A DNA stretch of 5,531 bases from Actinomycetes bacterium. GTDB lineage: Bacteria; Actinomycetota; Actinomycetes; Propionibacteriales; Propionibacteriaceae. The first letter of the stretch is position 1; each line of letters opens with the position of its first letter. Below the pieces are notes generated by a model. The model was not told the origin of the DNA. It made no database searches and worked only from the letters and a program-made list of their open reading frames with translations. Positions 1 to 5,022 of this stretch are shown one piece after another. The translations under genes were made by a program, and so were the position numbers. The stretch spans positions 1 through 5,531 of the forward strand of contig JAEWIK010000222.1 in NCBI GenBank assembly GCA_023387135.1. Direction: 5' to 3'.

Positions 1-252
1 GTCGTGGACGATGCGGATCCCCGCCACCTCCTGCGGGACGACCGACACCGTGGGCTCGGTCACGATCTCGACCTCGAGCAGGTCACCGGCGCGCACCCGC
101 TGGGACTTGCCCGCGGGACGGGAGTTGACCCAGACGGATTCGGCGGCGATGAGCGCCTCGATGCGGCTCCTGGTGAGCCCCGTCATCCGGGCGGCAGCGG
201 CGTCGACCCGCTCGCCGTCGAGCCCGTCAGGCACCAGCCAGACGCTACTCAT
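1..252 (-). CDS. RluA/RluD-family 23S rRNA pseudouridine synthase, N-terminal part (partial)
   Basis: Only the first 84 codons are in the window; the frame stays open to base 1, so the catalytic domain lies outside. Residues about 13-62 form an S4 RNA-binding domain: ERVDAAAARMTGLTRSRIE, then an LIAAESVWVN segment and a GDLLEVEI strand. It is followed by the linker VAGIRIVHD, which in this family leads straight into the catalytic domain (known of the family; its catalytic Asp is not visible here). An S4 domain joined to this linker is typical of RluD-like enzymes that modify helices of 23S rRNA, but RluA-family paralogues cannot be told apart from this piece. The ATG (252-250) overlaps the end of lspA in ATGAGTAG, so translation is probably coupled. 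Upstream there is only a weak GGCGGG. An in-frame GTG at 270 is less likely because AAGG abuts it with no spacer. The order lspA then rluD is common in bacteria. Confidence 0.88.
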   Translation of the reverse strand, partial: MSSVWLVPDGLDGERVDAAAARMTGLTRSRIEALIAAESVWVNSRPAGKSQRVRAGDLLEVEIVTEPTVSVVPQEVAGIRIVHD

Positions 253-826
253 CGCCCGCCGGGCCGGCACCCTTCAGGCTGACACCACCCATGGTGACCT
301 GGGTGATCAGCGAGAGCCAGATCACCGTCACGGCGGCGGTGGTGATCAGGATGTCGGCGACATTGAAGATCGCGAAGTACGGCAACTGCAGGAAGTCGAT
401 GACGTGGCCGCGGAACGGCCCGGGCTCGCGGAACAGCCTGTCGAGCAGGTTGCCGACGATGCCGGCGAGCAGGCAGCCGGTGGCCACCGCCCAGCCGAGG
501 TGCCGGACGCGGGGCAGCATCCAGACCAGCACCGCCACCATGGCGAGCAGGGCGATGCAGGCCAGCACGACGGTGAACTGCTCTCCCATGCTGAAAGCGG
601 CGCCGGGGTTCCTGATGAGCTGCAGCGTCAGCGCGCCGCCCAACAGCGGGATCGGGCGGGCGGGATCGAGGTACGCGAGAGCGAGTTGCTTGGTGACCTG
701 ATCGAGGACGATGCCCGCGACGGCAATGCCGAGGGCGAGGATGCGCAGCGGTGTCGCGGAACGCAGCGCCGTGCTGTCGGGCTGGACGGTTATCGCCGTT
801 CCTCCCGCTGCTTGCAGGAGAGGCAC
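245..826 (-). CDS. lspA: Lipoprotein signal peptidase (signal peptidase II)
   Basis: Inner-membrane aspartyl protease that cuts the signal peptide from diacylglyceryl-modified prolipoproteins. Family signatures are present in order: DQVTK (D42, K46), NPGAAFS (from N73), GNLLDR (N126, D129), VIDFL (D144) and FNVAD (N155, D158). By family knowledge D129 and D158 are the catalytic pair. Four hydrophobic segments are visible, at about residues 28-48, 83-103, 108-126 and 153-177, as expected. The 193-residue length given here counts from a GTG at 826, which has no convincing Shine-Dalgarno sequence and overlaps the upstream traR/dksA gene by 37 bases. The first ~27 residues are polar and not conserved, so the true start is uncertain. 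A GGGAGGA at 806-800 sits six bases before an in-frame ATA at 793-791 that overlaps the upstream TAA stop; starting there would give 182 residues and still keep all membrane segments. The gene overlaps rluD by 8 bases at its end. Confidence 0.95.
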   Translation of the reverse strand: MPLLQAAGGTAITVQPDSTALRSATPLRILALGIAVAGIVLDQVTKQLALAYLDPARPIPLLGGALTLQLIRNPGAAFSMGEQFTVVLACIALLAMVAVLVWMLPRVRHLGWAVATGCLLAGIVGNLLDRLFREPGPFRGHVIDFLQLPYFAIFNVADILITTAAVTVIWLSLITQVTMGGVSLKGAGPAGDE

Positions 827-1233
827 ATCGTCGCTCGCGGGAAGACCTGGAGCCTGTCCTTGCCGATCGGGTTGCCGCAGGATTCGCAGTAGCCGTACTC
901 GCCGCTCTCGAACCTCTTGTAGGCGAGCTGGGCCTGTTCGAGCATCTCGCGGGCGTTCTGGGCGAGCGACATCTCCTGGTCGCGCTCGAAGTTCGAGGAG
1001 CCGACGTCGGCCGCGTCCCTGCCGGCGCCTTCAGAACCGTCGGAGAACAGGTCCGCGAGGTCGGCCTCCGCCACCTCGACGGCGCGCTCCATGCGCAGGA
1101 TGTCGGCGCGCAGTTCGGCGCGGACCTCCTCGACCTCTTCCTCGGTCCAGGGCTCTTCGCCCTCTTCCACGGGGAAGGCCTCGGCCTTCACCAGGGCGGT
1201 CGCGTCCGGGGCGTCTTGGCGCAGCGTTGCCAT
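790..1233 (-). CDS. TraR/DksA-family C4 zinc-finger protein
   Basis: A 147-residue protein of the TraR/DksA (DnaK suppressor) family, which binds in the RNA polymerase secondary channel and modulates transcription initiation. Residues about 30-62 and 84-110 form acidic helices that would pair as the family's coiled coil. Between them, D73-A-A-D76-V-G78 sits where DksA has its tip motif DxxDxA, with both Asp kept and Ala replaced by Gly. The C-terminal zinc finger is complete: C116-E-S-C119, 17 residues, then C137-L-S-C140. The open frame extends upstream to 1314, but the ATG at 1233-1231 has GGAAGGAG (1247-1240) six bases before it, and the extra upstream codons would run into the divIVA terminator hairpin. 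The gene follows divIVA by 104 bases and its stop lies within the lspA frame. I recall a DksA-like gene just before lspA and rluD in Streptomyces too. Its specific role is not known from the sequence. Confidence 0.92.
   Translation of the reverse strand: MATLRQDAPDATALVKAEAFPVEEGEEPWTEEEVEEVRAELRADILRMERAVEVAEADLADLFSDGSEGAGRDAADVGSSNFERDQEMSLAQNAREMLEQAQLAYKRFESGEYGYCESCGNPIGKDRLQVFPRATMCLSCKQREERR
800..806 (-). promoter_or_regulatory. Shine-Dalgarno-like GGGAGGA inside the end of traR/dksA, ahead of lspA
   Basis: The minus strand reads GGGAGGA, a six-base spacer, then ATAACC. ATA (793-791) is in frame with lspA and TAA (792-790) is the traR/dksA stop. The same bases also encode the R-E-E end of the upstream protein, so the match may be a coding accident. 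If it is functional, ribosomes finishing traR/dksA could reinitiate on lspA here. Confidence 0.4.
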
Positions 1234-1239
1234 GGAAGG

Positions 1240-1247
1240 CTCCTTCC
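1240..1247 (-). promoter_or_regulatory. Ribosome binding site that fixes the traR/dksA start
   Basis: GGAAGGAG on the minus strand, followed by a six-base spacer (GCCTTCC follows the A of the core) and ATG at 1233. This is the strongest Shine-Dalgarno match in the window and argues against the longer open frame that begins at 1314. Confidence 0.8.
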
Positions 1248-1295
1248 TCGTCGTTGTCTTGGGCAGGGAGAGTATCACCTGTCGCCACACAAGGA

Positions 1296-1326
1296 AGTAC
1301 CCCCGGCGCGGCACGCCGAGGGTACT
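1296..1326 (-). terminator. Hairpin after divIVA, probable intrinsic terminator
   Basis: The arms are 1296-1308 and 1314-1326, 13 bases each, with 12 of 13 positions paired and a five-base loop (cggca on the plus strand). The single mismatch is at 1302 against 1320. In the direction of divIVA transcription the stem is followed by TCCTTGTGTG, only weakly U-rich, as is common in high-GC actinobacteria. It begins 12 bases past the divIVA stop and lies 62 bases or more before the traR/dksA start, so it separates the division genes from the traR-lspA-rluD group. Confidence 0.65.
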
Positions 1327-1337
1327 CCGTGAGAGTG

Positions 1338-2282
1338 TCAGTCGCCCAGGAGAGCGTCGAGCCTGGGAGTGGCAGAACCGCGTCCCGGCTCGTTGAGGAT
1401 GGCCGGTGTGTCGGAGGGCTCGAACGAGGCGTCCTCGAGCGCCTTGATCTGCGAGTGCAGGTGGCTGGTGAGGTTCGCCCGGTAGTTCGACTCGAACTGC
1501 CTGAGGTGGTCCACCCTGCCGCGCAGGAAGTCGCGTTCGGTCTCGAGCTGGCTGAAGATCTCGGCGCGCTTGCGCTCGCTCTCCTCGGTCAGCGCGTCGG
1601 CGCGGCCCTGGGCGTCCTTGGTCACGTTCTCCGCGTTGATCCTCGCCTCGGACTCGATGCGGTCGGCGCGGGTACGGGCGTCGGTGAGGGTCTCGTGCGC
1701 CTTGCGGTTGGCGTTGTCGATGACCGTCTCGGCCTCGCCGCGGGCTTCGGTGACGAGACGCTGGGCCTCGACCTGCGACTCGCCGACCAGGCGCTCGGCC
1801 TGCTCGGTGGCCATCTGCAGCAGCCTGGCGACGGCGGGCGACGCGTCGGCGGACGTGGTGACGACGATGTTCTCGACCTTGCCCTTGGGCTCGTCGGAGC
1901 CGGCGGCGGAGGTCAGGCGGTTGACCTCGGCGGACAGGCCCTCGGCCTCGCGGGTCTTCGCGGCGAGTTCGGCCTGCAGGCGGGCGATCTCGTCGTTCTT
2001 GCCCTGCAGCTCGTTGCGCAGCGAGCTGAGCTCGCCGTGCCGCGACTGCAGTTCCTGGCGAAGGCCGTCGGCCTCGCCGGAATCACTCGGGACGAAGATG
2101 CTGGAGGGCTCGCTGGAGCTCAACGCCTCGACCTGCTGCTTGAGGGTGTCGTTCTCCTCGGTGAGCTGGGACAGAGTCGCCTCGACCTTGTCGACGAAGT
2201 TGTCGACGTCTACGGGTTCGTAGCCGTTCCGCCGCGCCAGATGAAAGCGGGTCTGCCGGACCTGCTCCAGTGTCAGGGTCAT
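1338..2282 (-). CDS. divIVA: DivIVA/Wag31 polar growth and septum-site coiled-coil protein
   Basis: A 314-residue member of the DivIVA/Wag31 family, which recognises negatively curved membrane at poles and septa and, in actinobacteria, directs polar cell-wall growth. The N-terminal lipid-binding and dimerisation domain is at about residues 1-54 (NGYEPVDVDNFVDKVE at 19-34, with its coiled coil running to about 54). A short Ser/Pro/Asp-rich linker follows (about 55-72), then a coiled coil at 73-124, a less ordered stretch at 125-148 and a long Ala/Glu/Arg-rich coiled coil at 149-285. The conserved end, YRANLTSHLHSQIKALED (267-284), precedes a disordered tail. It is longer than mycobacterial Wag31 (about 260 residues). 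The ATG has GAGGTG four bases upstream (2292-2287). A promoter candidate and a downstream hairpin suggest it can be transcribed alone. The usual upstream neighbour yggT is missing. Confidence 0.96.
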   Translation of the reverse strand: MTLTLEQVRQTRFHLARRNGYEPVDVDNFVDKVEATLSQLTEENDTLKQQVEALSSSEPSSIFVPSDSGEADGLRQELQSRHGELSSLRNELQGKNDEIARLQAELAAKTREAEGLSAEVNRLTSAAGSDEPKGKVENIVVTTSADASPAVARLLQMATEQAERLVGESQVEAQRLVTEARGEAETVIDNANRKAHETLTDARTRADRIESEARINAENVTKDAQGRADALTEESERKRAEIFSQLETERDFLRGRVDHLRQFESNYRANLTSHLHSQIKALEDASFEPSDTPAILNEPGRGSATPRLDALLGD

Positions 2283-2342
2283 CGTTCACCTCGTGTTGGG
2301 ATGGTCGCGCACGCCGCTTTGTGGCAAGGCGATTCGGGGCTC

Positions 2343-2372
2343 AGGCTAGTGCAGCGCTCAACAGTAGGCCAA
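2343..2372 (-). promoter_or_regulatory. Candidate promoter for divIVA
   Basis: On the minus strand, TTGGCC (2372-2367), an 18-base spacer and TAGCCT (2348-2343). Transcription would start near 2336 and give a leader of about 54 bases. The -10 box has the conserved T, A and final T of the actinobacterial consensus; the -35 matches TTGACA at four of six. The box and spacing resemble the ftsZ promoter candidate (TAGCCT preceded by TTGGAC at the same 18-base distance). The whole 2283-2439 spacer holds no other gene that I can support. Confidence 0.4.
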
Positions 2373-2439
2373 GACGGCGCCACAGAGGCCCCTCGCACAT
2401 CGCAACCCAAGGTTCAGACTTCGCTCGCCGGCGGTCACC

Positions 2440-2910
2440 CTACGACTGGTTGAAGAAGCCTCCGGCGATGCGTTCCTTATCCTCCGCCGCGACATTGACG
2501 TTGTGCGGGGAGAGCAGGAAGACCTTGCTGGTGATGCGCTCGATGCTGCCCTGCAGGCCGAAGATCAGGCCGGCGGCGAAGTCGACGAGACGCTTGGCGT
2601 CCACGTCCTCCATGTCGGTCAGGTTCATGATCACGGGGACGCCGTCGCGGAAGTTCTCGCCGATCGTGCGGGCCTCGTTGTAGGTCCTGGGATGGACTGT
2701 GATGATGCGGCTCAGGTCGGCGACGCGGGTCGTGGCGACGGCTGCCGGACGACGGGTGCCGAGATCCGTCACGGTGGCGGGCACAGCGGGCGCGGCACCG
2801 CGCTGCGGCACCTCCTCGGTCACGTCCTCGACGCCGGGTTCGGCCTCGGTGTAGTCGTGATCGGACACCAGACCCAGCCAGACGGCGGCCTTCTTCAAGC
2901 GGTCAGCCAT
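2440..2910 (-). CDS. sepF: Cell division protein SepF
   Basis: A 156-residue SepF, the membrane anchor and bundling factor for FtsZ filaments; in actinobacteria lacking FtsA it is considered the main tether. Residues 1-14 form an amphipathic helix ([14 protein letters not shown]) as used for membrane attachment. An acidic, Pro/Ala-rich linker covers about 17-64. The SepF core runs from about 65 to 148: strand [13 protein letters not shown], helix [11 protein letters not shown], strand [10 protein letters not shown], helix [19 protein letters not shown] and strand [12 protein letters not shown]. The end, GGFFNQS, is usual for the family. GAGGGG (2921-2916) lies five bases before the ATG. It sits 85 bases after pgeF, in the place where many actinobacteria have yggS in between. 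Its partner ftsZ carries the expected C-terminal peptide. Confidence 0.96.
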   Translation of the reverse strand: MADRLKKAAVWLGLVSDHDYTEAEPGVEDVTEEVPQRGAAPAVPATVTDLGTRRPAAVATTRVADLSRIITVHPRTYNEARTIGENFRDGVPVIMNLTDMEDVDAKRLVDFAAGLIFGLQGSIERITSKVFLLSPHNVNVAAEDKERIAGGFFNQS

Positions 2911-2938
2911 GTTCGCCCCTCAGTGCAGACTTGTCGCC

Positions 2939-2944
2939 ACCCTA
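2939..2944 (-). promoter_or_regulatory. Weak -10 candidate (TAGGGT) ahead of sepF
   Basis: TAGGGT on the minus strand fits the TANNNT actinobacterial -10 pattern. It would place a transcript start near 2932, some 22 bases before the sepF ATG. No recognisable -35 box lies 17-18 bases upstream (CCGGCG or CCCGGC there), so this is only a possibility. sepF may simply be read through from ftsZ and pgeF. Confidence 0.25.
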
Positions 2945-2995
2945 ACAAGGCGGGTCGCGGTCGCCGGGGAGGCCCCGCCCGACACGCTGAAGCCG

Positions 2996-3697
2996 TCAGG
3001 CGAGCCAGACGATGCCTGCCTGCCTGCCCGACGCCAGGCCGTCGCGCCGGTGCGAGTGCAGCGACTGCGTGGTGCGGGTGCAGGGGTCGTGGAGTTCGAC
3101 GACGCAACCCTCCCGTTCGAGTTGCAGGGCGGCGGCGGCGCCGAGGTCCAGGGCCGGAGTCCCCCACGACGTCACCGAGGCGGCACCGGGCAGGAGCGCC
3201 CCGAGTGCGTCCCGCATGGCCTCGGGAACCTCGTAACAGGCGCCGCAGACGTGCGGGCCTATCCAGGCGGTGACGTGGGTGGCGCCCAGCTCGCGCATCC
3301 GTGCGAGCGTGGCGGGCAGCACGCCGGCGGCCAGCCCCACCCTGCCGGCGTGCGCCGCGGCGATCACCCCGGCGTCAGGATCGGCGAACAGGACGGGCAG
3401 GCAGTCCGCGACCCTCACGGCGAGCCCGGCGCCGCGCCGGCGCGTCACGAGGGCGTCGGCCTCGACGAGGGCGACCTCCTCGGGCGAGGTGTCGTCGAGC
3501 ACCTCGACGACGTTCGTGCCGTGCACCTGCCGGGGATAGAACAAGCCGACGCCGAGCGCCGCGCGGACCAACTCCCACCCCTTGCCCGGGTCGGCGGCCC
3601 GGGAGCCGAGGTCGAGCGGCTCGCCGGACGGCGTCTCGGCGTCGGTGAAAGCGACCCCGACGCCGTCGGCGCCGGGGTGCTTGGTGTAGCTGAACAA
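2996..3697 (-). CDS. pgeF: PgeF/YfiH/LACC1-family protein (multicopper polyphenol oxidase-type fold, purine nucleoside phosphorylase-like)
   Basis: A 233-residue member of the YfiH/LACC1 family. Such proteins are reported to have purine nucleoside phosphorylase and adenosine deaminase activity, and E. coli PgeF edits peptidoglycan by preventing misplaced L-Ser. The three metal-ligand positions are all present: H59 in QVHGTN, C99 in VRVADCLPV and H116 in AAAHAG. Also conserved are EADALVT (79-85), WIGPHVCGACYEV (145-157, with C151 and C154) and the C-terminal SHRRDG with GRQAG. The motif often written HAGWRG reads HAGRVG here, which I recall as normal in actinobacteria. The start is TTG (3697-3695) with GGGAAGG five bases upstream; no ATG or GTG fits the conserved N-terminus. 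It lies 21 bases after ftsZ, so co-transcription is very likely. Which substrate it uses cannot be told from sequence. Confidence 0.93.
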   Translation of the reverse strand: MFSYTKHPGADGVGVAFTDAETPSGEPLDLGSRAADPGKGWELVRAALGVGLFYPRQVHGTNVVEVLDDTSPEEVALVEADALVTRRRGAGLAVRVADCLPVLFADPDAGVIAAAHAGRVGLAAGVLPATLARMRELGATHVTAWIGPHVCGACYEVPEAMRDALGALLPGAASVTSWGTPALDLGAAAALQLEREGCVVELHDPCTRTTQSLHSHRRDGLASGRQAGIVWLA

Positions 3698-3702
3698 GAC
3701 GG

Positions 3703-3709
3703 CCTTCCC
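3703..3709 (-). promoter_or_regulatory. Ribosome binding site supporting the TTG start of pgeF
   Basis: GGGAAGG on the minus strand, a five-base spacer (CCGTC), then TTG at 3697. A second AGGAGG overlaps the ftsZ stop region at 3720-3715, but it is 17 bases away from the start and too far to act alone. Confidence 0.6.
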
Positions 3710-3718
3710 GCCGGCCTC

Positions 3719-4855
3719 CTACTTGAGGAAGTCGGGCACGTCCAGGTCGTCGTCGGCGTCCACAGGGGCGCTGAAGGCAGGCTGCGAGGGCTGCCTGACC
3801 GGCTGCTGCGTCGGCTCGGACGGCGAGGACGCGGGGGCTGCCGCGGGAGCCTGCTGGGGCTCCGGCGCGCGCACGACGGCGGGCCTCGGCCTCTGCTTGG
3901 GCAACTGGCCACCCTCGAACCCGGCCGCGATCACCGTCACGCGCACCTCGTCGCCGAGCGAGTCGTCGATGACGGTGCCGAAGATGATGTTGGCGTCCTC
4001 GTGTGCTGCCTGCTCGATGAGCTGGGCGGCCGCCGAGACCTCGAAGAGGCCGAGGTCCGAACCACCGGCGATGCTGAGCAGCACGCCGTGCGCACCCTCG
4101 ATGCTCGCTTCGAGCAGCGGCGACGACACTGCCATCTCGGCCGCTGCCCTCGCCCTGTCCTCGCCGCGGGCGGAACCGATGCCCATGAGCGCGGAGCCGG
4201 CGTTCTGCATGATCGCCTTCACGTCGGCGAAGTCGAGGTTGATCAGGCCCGGCGTGGTGATCAGGTCGGTGATGCCCGAGACGCCCTGCATGAGCACCTG
4301 GTCGGCCGACCTGAACGCGTCGAGGATCGCGACGTGATGGTCGGTCATCTCGAGCAGCTTGTCGTTGGGGATGACGATGAGTGTGTCGACCTCGTCGCGC
4401 AGGGCGGCGATGCCGTCCTCGGCTTGCGTGGCGCGTCGCTTGCCCTCGAAGGAGAACGGACGGGTCACGACGCCGATGGTCAGGGCACCGAGCGACCGCG
4501 CCACCCGCGCGACCACCGGAGCACCGCCGGTGCCCGTGCCGCCGCCCTCGCCCGCCGTGACGAAGACCATGTCGGCGCCCTTGAGCACCTCTTCGATCTC
4601 GTCGGCGTGGTCGTCGGCTGCCTGGCGGCCCTTGGCGGGGTCGGCACCGGCGCCGAGCCCTCGCGTGAGGTCGCGGCCGATGTCGAGCTTGACATCCGCG
4701 TCGCTCATGAGGAGCGCTTGCGCGTCAGTGTTCACCGCTATGAACTCGACCCCGCGCAAACCGGATTCGATCATGCGATTCACAGCATTGACGCCGCCCC
4801 CGCCGACGCCGACCACCTTGATGATGGCCAGGTAATTCTGTGATGCGGTCCCCAC
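3719..4855 (-). CDS. ftsZ: Cell division GTPase FtsZ
   Basis: The tubulin-like GTPase that polymerises into the division ring. Numbered from the chosen GTG (378 residues): the N-terminal nucleotide-binding segment [12 protein letters not shown] is at 15-26, the tubulin signature GGGTGTG at 104-110, and the T7 loop NLDFAD at 206-211 supplies N206, D208 and D211 for GTP hydrolysis. The C-terminal domain runs to about 316 ([12 protein letters not shown]). A Pro/Gln/Ala-rich linker of about 50 residues then leads to the conserved tail peptide [11 protein letters not shown] (368-378), the binding site for SepF and similar partners. Start choice: the frame also opens at a GTG at 4867, but that codon lies inside AAGGTGA (4870-4864), a good Shine-Dalgarno sequence eight bases before the GTG at 4855, and the shorter protein matches the usual short lead into QNYLA-IKVVG. 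A promoter candidate lies in the upstream spacer and pgeF follows by 21 bases. Confidence 0.97.
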   Translation of the reverse strand: MGTASQNYLAIIKVVGVGGGGVNAVNRMIESGLRGVEFIAVNTDAQALLMSDADVKLDIGRDLTRGLGAGADPAKGRQAADDHADEIEEVLKGADMVFVTAGEGGGTGTGGAPVVARVARSLGALTIGVVTRPFSFEGKRRATQAEDGIAALRDEVDTLIVIPNDKLLEMTDHHVAILDAFRSADQVLMQGVSGITDLITTPGLINLDFADVKAIMQNAGSALMGIGSARGEDRARAAAEMAVSSPLLEASIEGAHGVLLSIAGGSDLGLFEVSAAAQLIEQAAHEDANIIFGTVIDDSLGDEVRVTVIAAGFEGGQLPKQRPRPAVVRAPEPQQAPAAAPASSPSEPTQQPVRQPSQPAFSAPVDADDDLDVPDFLK

Positions 4856-4863
4856 CGGATTTC

Positions 4864-4870
4864 TCACCTT
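4864..4870 (-). promoter_or_regulatory. Ribosome binding site that decides the ftsZ start
   Basis: AAGGTGA on the minus strand, eight bases before GTG at 4855. The alternative upstream GTG (4867-4865) is part of this element and has only AGCAGAA before it. The choice changes the protein by four residues. Confidence 0.6.
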
Positions 4871-4929
4871 CTGCTGGCGTGCCTACTGCCGTCGTGAGGT
4901 TGCGGACGAGTCCTGGGGAAGGGGCAACA

Positions 4930-4942
4930 CCCTTTCGGCGTG
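4930..4942 (-). repeat. Downstream copy of a paired motif around the ftsZ promoter
   Basis: On the minus strand CACGCCGAAAGGG, at or just after the predicted transcript start. It matches the upstream copy at 4999-4988 (CACGCCGAAGGG) except for one extra A. The two copies are about 57 bases apart and flank the -35 and -10 boxes. Confidence 0.55.
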
Positions 4943-4947
4943 GAAGC

Positions 4948-4976
4948 AGGCTATGAAACCACCCGGGCGATGTCCA
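4948..4976 (-). promoter_or_regulatory. Candidate promoter for ftsZ
   Basis: On the minus strand, TGGACA (4976-4971, five of six bases of TTGACA), a 17-base spacer and TAGCCT (4953-4948, keeping the T, A and final T of TATAAT). The predicted transcript start is near 4941, giving a leader of about 85 bases. A dedicated ftsZ promoter between ftsQ and ftsZ is usual in actinobacteria. The 167-base spacer has no other gene. Confidence 0.6.
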
Positions 4977-4987
4977 AGTTTCGCCCT

Positions 4988-4999
4988 CCCTTCGGCGTG
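4988..4999 (-). repeat. Upstream copy of a paired motif around the ftsZ promoter
   Basis: On the minus strand CACGCCGAAGGG, ending 11 bases before the -35 candidate, in the non-coding spacer after the ftsQ stop. It is the partner of the copy at 4942-4930. As direct repeats of this size in a 167-base spacer they could be binding sites of a regulator, but no protein can be named. Confidence 0.55.
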
Positions 5000-5022
5000 T
5001 ACCTCAACTGGTGGTTAAGGGT

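Noticed and set aside
11..892. A 293-codon plus-strand open frame opposite rluD, lspA and the end of traR/dksA
   Set aside because: Crosses three genes whose minus-strand products show clear family motifs; no motif of its own.
1271..1276. GATACT as a -10 box for traR/dksA
   Set aside because: Only four of six bases match and the region 17-18 bases upstream (TACTTC, within the terminator arm) is no -35 box. A promoter here is plausible from the layout but not supported by sequence.
1234..1314. Longer form of the TraR/DksA protein starting at 1314
   Set aside because: The added 27 residues have no family resemblance and overlap the hairpin; the ATG at 1233 has a near-ideal ribosome binding site.
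711..2453. A 580-codon plus-strand open frame opposite traR/dksA and divIVA
   Set aside because: Arg/Pro-rich, then Leu/Gly-rich low-complexity shadow of real minus-strand genes; it owes its length to the scarcity of stops in high-GC antisense frames.
2965..2980. GGGGCCTCCCC stem between pgeF and sepF as a terminator
   Set aside because: Only five pairs with a three-base loop and no T-run; short GC palindromes of this sort are expected by chance at this base composition.
2909..4843. A 644-codon open frame on the plus strand opposite pgeF and ftsZ
   Set aside because: It is the antisense of strongly supported genes, lacks any recognisable domain, is rich in Gly, Arg, Ala and Asp as high-GC shadow frames are, and spans two genes and a spacer.
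4865..4867. GTG at 4867 as the ftsZ start
   Set aside because: It is embedded in the AAGGTGA that best serves as ribosome binding site for the GTG at 4855, and it adds four residues (V/M-R-N-P) not expected before the QNYLA region. It remains possible.
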